Notes under the pieces: model-generated | Databases searched by the model: none | Seen by the model: the letters and a program-made list of their open reading frames with translations, nothing else | Told to the model about the DNA's origin: nothing | Program-made: the position numbers and the translations under genes | Assembly (NCBI RefSeq): GCF_023656565.1 | Contig: NZ_JAMOKG010000001.1 | Coordinates: 378,456 to 442,455, forward strand | From: Flavobacterium tyrosinilyticum | Lineage (GTDB): Bacteria > Bacteroidota > Bacteroidia > Flavobacteriales > Flavobacteriaceae | Length of the DNA stretch: 64,000 nt | Reading direction: 5' to 3' | Part shown: in pieces, positions 42,659-52,600 of the stretch | Position numbering within the stretch: position 1 is the first letter of the stretch | Layout of the letters: every line of letters starts with the position of its first letter

Positions 42659-43570
42659 TTAAAAGAATCTTGGGGATATCATTTTATTGTAATTATTAAA
42701 GAATTCGAATCTTAGGAAAACCTCATGAGATCCAGAATTGTATTTTCTTAATCGTGTCGTTTCATGATCGTAACCATAACCTATGTACATTCCTTTTGTA
42801 ACTTGAAATCCTGCCATTGCACTAACAGATGCGCTCCAGCGATAAGCAAGTCCTAGAACAAATTTGTCATTAAACATAAAGTTTCCTGAAACATCAACCT
42901 GCAAAGGAGCTCCTTCTACCATTTTGGTCATTAATGCTGGTTTGAATTTTATATACTCTAAACGATCTAGATTAAATACATAACCTGCTATTAAATAATA
43001 ATTGATTTTTTCTTTGAAAATAGCTACATCATCTGAGTCATAACGATTTGTTTCTATAAAATTAGGAACCGATAACCCGATATATGCTCTGTCTGAATGA
43101 AAATAAAGTCCCGCTCCAACATTGGGCGAAAATTTATTCTTCAGGTTCTGAAACTGCGGATCATCTTGATCTTCATAACTCAATTTATTGATATCGATGT
43201 TAAAAAGATTAGCTGTACCTTTTATTCCGAAAGACAAATTCCATGTATCTGAAGTTGGAATTGTATAAGACAAATCTGCCGATAAAGTGTTCTCTACCGT
43301 TGGTCCGATTTTATCATTTACCAAAGAAACTCCAAGTCCTAAATCAGTATTATTCAAAGGTGCATTAACAGAAAATGTACTCGTTTCTGGCGCTCCATCT
43401 AATCCAATCCATTGTGTACGATATAAACCAAAAACGCTTAATGCTCCACGTGAGCCTGCATAGGCTGGATTGACTTCGATTGTGTTATACATGTATTGTG
43501 TATATTGCGCATCTTGCTGCGCATTTGACACAATCGAAAAAAACATAAAAACTAAAATTAATTTTTTCAT
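42659..43570 (-). CDS. PorP/SprF family protein, partner of the giant adhesin
   Basis: The 303-residue protein has a signal peptide (1-17, ending V-S-N-A-Q) and the family motif Q-Y-T-Q-Y-M-Y-N-T-I-E-V-N-P-A-Y-A-G-S-R, then a predicted beta-barrel with G-L-G-V-S-L-V-N-D-K-I-G-P and a C-terminal aromatic strand. SprF-type proteins are required for secretion of adhesins with a type B CTD such as SprB. It follows the adhesin gene after a 47-base gap on the same strand and precedes the OmpA gene by 8 bases, so it most likely serves that adhesin specifically. Confidence 0.93.
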   Translation of the reverse strand: MKKLILVFMFFSIVSNAQQDAQYTQYMYNTIEVNPAYAGSRGALSVFGLYRTQWIGLDGAPETSTFSVNAPLNNTDLGLGVSLVNDKIGPTVENTLSADLSYTIPTSDTWNLSFGIKGTANLFNIDINKLSYEDQDDPQFQNLKNKFSPNVGAGLYFHSDRAYIGLSVPNFIETNRYDSDDVAIFKEKINYYLIAGYVFNLDRLEYIKFKPALMTKMVEGAPLQVDVSGNFMFNDKFVLGLAYRWSASVSAMAGFQVTKGMYIGYGYDHETTRLRKYNSGSHEVFLRFEFFNNYNKMISPRFF

Positions 43571-43617
43571 TTATTAAGTTTTAGAACGGCCTAGGGTTAA
43601 CTAAGCCGTAATCCATT

Positions 43618-46600
43618 TTATTTATTAAGGTATAAGTAACCAGATTCTTGGTGAGATTTCTGAGCACTGTCTTTGTATTTTAAGATATAGAAATACGTTC
43701 CAACCGGAAGACCGTCTGTTTGTTTAATTGTAGAACGTCCGTTAGAATATCCTTCAAAAACTCGATCGTTATTATTGTACTGATCTATACTGAAAACCAA
43801 AACTCCCCAACGGTTATAAATTTCAACCGTGTTATCCGGATAACATTCAATTCCTCTAATGTAGAATCTTGCATTCTTACTGTCTCCGTTTGGAGAGAAA
43901 GCATTCATTACTTTAATAGAACATCCGTTTAGGTCTAAGACTGTTGGACTATCTCCGCTATTGCTTGCATCGTCTGACTGATCTTCAACTACAACTCCTC
44001 TTACACTGCTTCCTTTAACTGTTGCCTGATTACTCACACTGCCACGGTTAATATCTTCTTGAGTGATTTTGTAAACCGCTGTAAAATTAGTTTCGTTAGA
44101 TTCGTTGACACCCAAATTAATTGCTGGCCCAGAAACTACTACTCCTGGCAACGGATCGTTAATAGTGATTCCAACAAGTGGTACATTTCCTGTATTAGTT
44201 ACAGTAAATTTGTACGTAATTGTTTCTCCTGCATTTGCAAAACCGCTCTTGTTTTCGTCATTGAAAACTGCTGTTTTGATCACAGAAATAGCTGGCACTT
44301 CTACAAAAACATTTAATGTCGCAGTAGAACAATTTGACGAATTTGCTTTTTCGCAAACCTGATAAGTCAACGGATAATTTCCTCCTGGCGTGTTTGGCTT
44401 AACATTTACCGTTCCGTCAGCATTCCATTCAAAATATGGACTTTCTGTTAAAGGCTTAATTGTAACATCTGCAGGATTTATTGGTTTTCCGTTTATTAAA
44501 TCATTTTCTAAAACATTTACAAATTCTAATGAACCATTAATTCCATCTGCACTAACATCATTATCATTATTTAAAGTAATTTGATTTTCTGTTGGCGGAG
44601 CTGGATCTGCAACATTATCAACTGTAATTTTAATAACCGCTTGACTGCAATTTGATGTATTCGCAACTTCACAGATCTGATAAGTCAATTCGTAAATTCC
44701 ATCTGGCGTATTTGCAGCAATATTGACCGAACCATTTTCATTTAATGAGAAGTTTGGATTTACTACAGGTATTGATAAAATAACATCTGAAGGCTTAATT
44801 TGCGCTCCATTCAATAAGTCATTTAGAAAAATATTAACCGTAGCGTTTGCTCCTTTTTTCACATTTACAGGTCCCGTTTCATCATTATTTGCTTTTATTG
44901 AGAATGTTGGACGTGCATTACAATCTGGCGTAGCTGGCGGATAAGCAACAGAAACTGTAACCGTTGGATTTAATGAAAATTCAATTTTCACTCCATTTCT
45001 GGTAGCTTCAAATCCGTCGGCACCTTCTGACCATATTCCGTTATTTAAAATCCATCCTGGCCAATCTGTTCCATTTTTGTTGTTGTCAACCTCTGCTCCA
45101 GGCCATAAAATATTTCCGCTTAATGGCAGATTGGTTTGAGTTGCCACTACATTATTATTACTATCAATCCATTTTACTGTTAATAGATTATTTGTCGTGA
45201 AATTTTCTGGTGAAACCGAATAGTTAACATAAGGAACATTGTTTGAACAATAACTATTTGCAGTTACTGCCATTTTTGGTTCTGTTACCGTAACTTTTAC
45301 AACATTTGAATCACAGTTATTCGGATTTAATTTCTCACATATTGTGTATGTCAATTCATATTCTCCCGCAGGTGCATTAGGAGCTAGTATAACATTTCCG
45401 TCTGCATCCACCGTTAAATATCCTTTTGGATCCCCTTGCGTTACTTTAAGATCTACCTCTGATGGCACTAATTTATTTCCATCTTTAGTATCGTTCTCAA
45501 AAATGTTGATTACTTTCTGCGGAATGTTTACTCCAACTGCTGACGGCATAACATCTTCATTTGCTACAAGATTTCCTCCTGTAACTTTTACTACTGTAAT
45601 TACCGAATCACAATTTAATGGATTTGTATTTTCACAGATTTTATATTCGACATTATAATCTGCGGCCGGCGTGTTTGGCGCAACTGTAATCGTATAGTCT
45701 GAATTTAATGTAAGTCCTGATGGAAGCGTTCCGATAATTTCAAACTTAACTTCTCCTGCTGCTGTTCCAACTGTAATTGGATTTCCGTTCAATTTATCAT
45801 TTGCTGTTAATGAAATGGTTGTTCCGCCGATATTTCCATTTATTGGACTTACCGTATCTTCAACTGCATCAATTACTGGCAGTCCAACTGTTACCTTCAC
45901 AGTGTTTGAACTGCAGTTGTCTTGATTTAATTTCTCACAGATTTCATAAGTCAGCTCATAATCTCCCGCTGGAGGGTTTGCGCCCAAGATAATTTTTCCG
46001 TCTGCATCTACAGTCAGATATCCTTTTGGATCTGCCGCTGTAGTTTTCAGCGTAACATCTGAAGGATCTAATGGCTGCGCGTTTTTAGTGTCATTGTCAA
46101 ATACATTTTTTCCTAATGTCTGAGGAGCATCTGATCCTAAAACTGATGGAATTTCATCAGCATTTGCCACAAGATTTCCTGCTGTAACTGGTACGGTAAT
46201 AGTAACCGAGTCGCAGTTTAGTGGATTCGTGTTTTCGCAGATTTTATATTCTACCTTATAATCTCCTTTTGGAGTATTTGGCGCAACACTTATGGTGTAA
46301 TCTGAATTAAGGGTTAATCCTGATGGAAGCGTTCCGATAATTTCAAACTTAACTTCTCCTGCTGCCGTTCCAACTGTGATTGGATTTCCGTTCAATTTAT
46401 CGTTTGCAGTTAATGAAATTGTTTTTCCGCCGATATTTCCGTTTATCGAACCGATCACGTCTTCAACTGCATCAATTACAGGCAGTCCAACCGTTACCTT
46501 CACAGTATTTGAACTGCAGTTGTCTGGATTTAATTTCTCGCAGATTTCATACGTCAGCTCATAATCTCCTGCTGGAGGATTTGCGCCCAAGATAATTTTT

Positions 46601-49600
46601 CCGTCTGCATCCACAGTCAGATATCCTTTTGGATCTGCCGCTGTAGTTTTCAGCGTAACATCTGAAGGATCTAATGGCTGTGCATTTTTAGTGTCATTGT
46701 CAAATACATTTTTCCCTAATGTCTGAGGAGCATCCGATCCTAAAACTGATGGAATTTCATCAGCATTTGCCACAAGGTTTCCTGCCGTTACCGGTACGGT
46801 AATAGTAACCGAGTCGCAGTTTAGTGGATTCGTGTTTTCGCAGATTTTATATTCTACTTTGTAATCTCCTTTTGGAGTATTTGGCGCAACACTTATGGTG
46901 TAATCTGAATTAAGGGTTAATCCTGATGGAAGCGTTCCGATAATTTCAAACTTAACTTCTCCTGCTGCCGTTCCAACTGTAATTGGATTTCCGTTCAATT
47001 TATCATTTGCAGTTAATGAAATCGTTTTTCCGCCGATATTTCCATTTATTGGACTCACCGTATCTTCAACTGCATCAATTACAGGCAGTCCAACCGTTAC
47101 CTTCACAGTATTTGAACTGCAGTTGTCTGGATTTAATTTCTCGCAGATTTCATACGTCAGCTCATAATCTCCTGCTGGAGGATTTGCTCCTAAAATAATT
47201 TTTCCGTCTGCATCCACAGTCAGATATCCTTTTGGATCTGCCGCTGTAGTTTTCAGCGTAACATCTGAAGGATCTAATGGCTGTGCGTTTTTAGTGTCAT
47301 TGTCAAATACATTTTTCCCTAATGTCTGAGGAGCATCTGACCCTAAAACTGATGGAATTTCGTCTGCATTTGCCACAAGGTTTCCTGCTGTAACTGGTAC
47401 GGTAATAGTAACCGAGTCGCAGTTTGTTGGAACTGCACCTACTTCACATATTGTATATTCTATCTTATAATCTCCTTTTGGCGTATTTGGAGCTACTGTA
47501 ATAGTTCCATTTGTATTTAATGTTAATCCAGATGGTAAAGTGCCAACAATATTTATCGTCACTTCTCCTGAATTAGTTCCAATTACTGCTTTATTTCCGT
47601 TTAATGTATCGTTTCCTATTAAAGATACTGTTGTTCCACCAATGTTTCCATTAATTGGAGTAATAGTATCGAGTACTGCATCTATTGTATTCACAACTTT
47701 AACCTCTGCTGTCGCTGTCTTGCAATTCGATGGATTAGCAGATTTCTCGCAGATTTCGTATGTAATGCTGTAGCTTCCGCTTGGCGTGTTGGCTGCCAGA
47801 GTAACATCTCCGTTGGCATCAACGCTTAATGGTCCGTCGCTTCCAACTGTAACCACTGTATTTGCAGACGTAACAGATGCTCCGTCTAAAGTGTCGTTTG
47901 ATTTTACGTTTCCGACAATTGCCGATGCTGATCCTGAAGTTTTTGTTCCGAAGTCATCTTTAACCGCAACTAGGCCGTTTTCAACTTTAACCTCTGCTGT
48001 AGCTGTCTTGCAGTTTGATGGATTCGCACCCTTCTCGCAGATTTCGTATGTAATGCTGTAGCTTCCGCTTGGCGTGTTTGCTGCCAGAGTAACGTCTCCG
48101 TTTGCATCAACGCTTAATGGCCCGTCGCTTCCAGCTGTAACAGCAGTATTTGCAGACGTAACAGATGCCCCGTCTAAAGTGTCGTTTGATTTTACGTTTC
48201 CGACAATTGCCGATGCTGATCCAGAAGTTTTTGTTCCGAAATCATCTTTAACCGCAATTAAACCATTCACAACTTTAACTTCTGCTGTTGCTGTCTTGCA
48301 GTTTGAAGGATTCGCATCTTTCTCGCAGATTTCGTATGTAATGCTGTACGTTCCGCTTGGCGTGTTGGCTGCCAGAGTAACGTCTCCGTTGGCGTCAACG
48401 CTTAATGGCCCGTCGCTTCCAGCTGTAACAGCCGTATTTGCAGACGTAACAGATGCCCCGTCTAAAGTGTCGTTTGATTTTACGTTTCCGATATTTGATG
48501 CTGCTGATCCAGAAGTTTTTGTTCCGAAATCATCTTTAACCGCAACTAAGCCATTTTCAACTTTAACCTCTGCTGTAGCTGTCTTGCAGTTTGATGGATT
48601 CGCACCCTTCTCGCAGATTTCGTATGTAATGCTGTAGCTTCCGCTTGGCGTGTTGGCTGCCAGAGTAACATCTCCGTCTGCATCAACGCTTAATGGTCCG
48701 TCGCTTCCAGCTGTAACAGCCGTATTTGCAGACGTAACAGATGCCCCGTCTAAAGTGTCGTTTGATTTTACGTTTCCGATATTTGATGCTGCCGATCCAG
48801 AAGTTTTTGTTCCGAAATCATCTTTAACCGCAACTAAATCATTTACAATTTCAACTTTAACCGTAGCTGTATTGCAATTTCCACTATTAGCAATTTCACA
48901 AATTGAATAATCAAAAGTATAAGTGCCTGTTGGAGTATTTGGTTTTACTGACACAGCACCATTTGTAGCATTAAAAATTAACACTGAAGGTACATTACCA
49001 TTTACTGTAACATCAATATCTGCTCTATTAACTTTATTACAATTTAAAATATCATTATCAAAAATATTAGTAATAACTACTCCTCCAGCTACTCCATTTG
49101 ATGAAGAAACACTATCATCATTTGCTGTAATTTCACCAATTACTTTAACGATTTGTGTGCAAGTCTCTATATTTCCTCCTGCATCTGTTGCTGTCCATGT
49201 CACAGTAGTGTTTCCGATTGGGAAACTTGAAGGTGCATTATTCGTCACTGTTACAGTTCCAGAGCAATTATCCGATACTGTCGGAGCACCTAAAGCAACT
49301 CCAGTTGCAGTGCATGAATTCGCATCTGTCGAAACTGAAACTGCCAACGGACAAGTGATTGACGGTTTCTGAGTATCTTTAATAATAACTTTTTGAGTAG
49401 CAGTTTCCACGTTTCCATTTCCGTCGCTAAAACTCCAGTTAATGGTATAAGTTCCCTGAGCATTATAGGTCAATGGATCTGTTGTTGTTCCAGTCACCGT
49501 TCCTTTACAATTATCTGTAGTTGTCGGAGCAGTTGCTGTTGCAGAGCATTCTCCTGTAATATCTGCCAATGTTGGTTTTACAGGTTTCTGAGTGTCTTTA

Positions 49601-52600
49601 ATAATTACTTTCTGAGTCGCAGTTTCTACGTTTCCGTTTCCGTCGCTAAAACTCCAGTTAATCGTGTAAGTTCCTTGAGTGTTATATGTCAATGGATCTG
49701 CCGTTGTTCCAGTCACCGTTCCTTTACAATTATCTGTCGTCGTCGGAGCTGTTGCTGTTGCAGAGCATTCTCCCGTAATGTCAGCCAATGTTGGTTTTAC
49801 AGGTTTCTGAGTATCTTTAATAATAACTTTTTGAGTCGCTGTTTCCGTATTTCCGTTCCCGTCGCTAAAACTCCAGTTAATGGTATAAGTTCCCTGAGCA
49901 TTATATGTCAATGGATCTGCCGTTATTCCCGTAACTGTTCCTTTGCAGTTATCAGTTGTTGTAGGAGCTGTTGCTGTTGCTGAACATTCTCCCGTAATGT
50001 CAGCCAATGTTGGTTTTACAGGTTTCTGAGTGTCTTTAATAATAACTTTTTGAGTCGCAGTTTCTACGTTTCCATTTCCGTCGCTAAAACTCCAGTTAAT
50101 GGCATAAGTTCCCTGAGCATTATATGTCAATGGATCTGTTGTTGTTCCAGTCACCGTTCCTTTACAATTATCTGTCGTAGTCGGAGCTGTTGCTGTCACT
50201 GAACATTCTGCTGTAATATCTGCTAAAACAGGTTTTACAGGTTTCTGTGTGTCTTTAACAATTACTTTTTGAGTTGCTGTTTCCGTATTTCCGTTCCCGT
50301 CGCTAAAACTCCAGTTAATGGTATAAGTTCCCTGAGTGTTATAGGTCAATGGATCCGTTGTTGTTCCAGTCACCGTTTCTTTACAATTATCAGTCGTTGT
50401 CGGAGCTGTTGCTGTTGCAGAGCATTCTCCTGTAATATCTGCTAAAACAGGTTTTACAGGTTTCTGAGTGTCCTTAACAATTACTTTTTGAGCTGCAGTT
50501 TCTACGTTTCCATTTCCGTCGCTAAAACTCCAGTTAATGGTATAAGTTCCCTGAGCATTATAAGTCAATGGATCCGTCGTTGTTCCAGTCACCGTTCCTT
50601 TACAATTATCCGTCGTTGTCGGAGCAGTTGCAGTTACTGAACATTCGCCCGTAATGTCAGCCAATGTTGGTTTTACAGGTTTCTGCGTGTCTTTAATAAT
50701 TACTTTTTGAGTCGCAGTTTCTACGTTTCCATTTCCGTCGCTAAAACTCCAGTTAATGGTATAAGTTCCCTGAGTGCTATATGTCAATGGATCTGTTGTT
50801 GTTCCAGTCACCGTTCCTTTACAATTATCTGTCGTTGTCGGAGCAGTTGCTGTCACTGAACATTCTGCTGTAATATCTGCTAAAACAGGTTTTACAGGTT
50901 TTTCTGTATCACTAACTTTTACTGTAGAAGCAGCAGAAGTTGCTTCACATCCAGTTGAAGAATTTTTAATTTTTACTTTATAATCTCCATCAGAATTCAC
51001 AACTAACGTAGAAGAAGTTTGACTAGGAATCGCAACATTATTTTTGTACCAAACATAAGTTGCTGAACTTGCATTTGAATTCGCTGTCAAAGTTGTAGTT
51101 AAACATGCTGTTAAATTTCCAGATATAGTTGCTGTAGGTAAAGTATTTGTTGTTACTGTATGAGTAGTTGTTACTGGTCCGTTACATCCCGCAGCGCTTG
51201 CTGTGATTGTAGTTGTTCCCGACCATCCAGCAACATAAGTTACTGCTCCAGTAGTTGAATTTATCGTATTTCCGCCTGTGCTACTTGCAGAATCTAGGCT
51301 ATATGCAATACCTCCTGTTGAATTTGTTGCTGTTGTAGTTCTTGTTATTGTTTCAACTCCTTGGCAACGAGAAGATGTTGCAGGTGAAAATGATGCAATC
51401 GTTACATTTGGTGTTAAGGTAATCTTTCCTTGAATTGTTGTTTCTGTGCAAGGAGCAGTATGACCAACTGTAGTAATAGTATAAGTACCAGCTGTTGTTG
51501 GATTTCCAGAAATTGTTACTGTTTTTGCATTAGTATCAACTGCAGCAGACAATCCTGTTGGTAAATTAGAGACTGTAGCATTTGTAGCACTTCCTCCAAA
51601 AGTATATACTGCATTCGGAACTGATGCTCCAGAACAAACTGTTGGATTTTGAGTGCCACTTGTAAATGCAATACTAGAAGCCGTATTTATAACTGCTGCG
51701 ACAGCAATTCTAGACGTTGAAGTACAACCTGATGATGTTACTGCTCCTACATAGTAAGTTGTAGTAGCTGTTAAAGTTGGAGTATTAAAAGTTGTTCCTG
51801 TTCCTAATACTGTCGAACTTGTAGGATCAGCATACCAATTAATAGTCGCTCCTGTTGATGCAGTTGCAGTTAATTTCACTGATCCAGAACCACATATTGA
51901 ACCTTCTGTTGTCGAATTTATTGTTGGTACTGTATTTATTGTTGCTTTAACTTCTGTTCTTGTTGGTGTAGTACAACCATTTTCTGTTGCGTCAACATAA
52001 TAAGAAGTCGATGTTGATAAACTTGGCGTCGTAAAACTCTCTCCTGTCCCTAATGATGTTCCTCCTGTTGCTGCTGCATACCAATTAATAGTTCCTACTG
52101 ATGCTGTAGCCTCCAAAGTTACTTCTCCTGCACCACATCGTGAGTTAGAAGTAATTGTTGCAATTGTTGGTTTTGCATTAACAACAAAATTAACCGCTGC
52201 TCTACAATTTGAATTACCTGAACAAGCCGCATAATACGTTTTTGTTGTTGCTGTAGCGGTACTTGTCAATCCAGATCCTGTAACTCCTACTGGATTAAAA
52301 GAAGTACCCGTATAAATTGATGAACCACCTGTCGATGTGGTATACCATTCTATTTCGCCTATAGTATAACTTACAGTTATCTGAATATAATCAACAGATG
52401 CTGTAACAGTAGTATTGTTTGATCTAATACTAGCTGATAAAGCAATTCCAAAACCAGAATCATTAATATCATCACGCGTCCATGTAGTATTCCATAAATC
52501 AGATCCTCCTCCATAATCAATAGTCGACGTGCTACTTGTTGACCATTTAGTGCTTACCTTATTATCTTGAGTAAGAATTGCATTTGCTTTAATTAAACGG

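Noticed and set aside
47540..49983. Long plus-strand open frames opposite the adhesin repeats, up to about 196 codons
   Set aside because: They mirror the repeat periods of the adhesin on the other strand and lack any signal, promoter or family match; they follow from biased codon use in the repeats.
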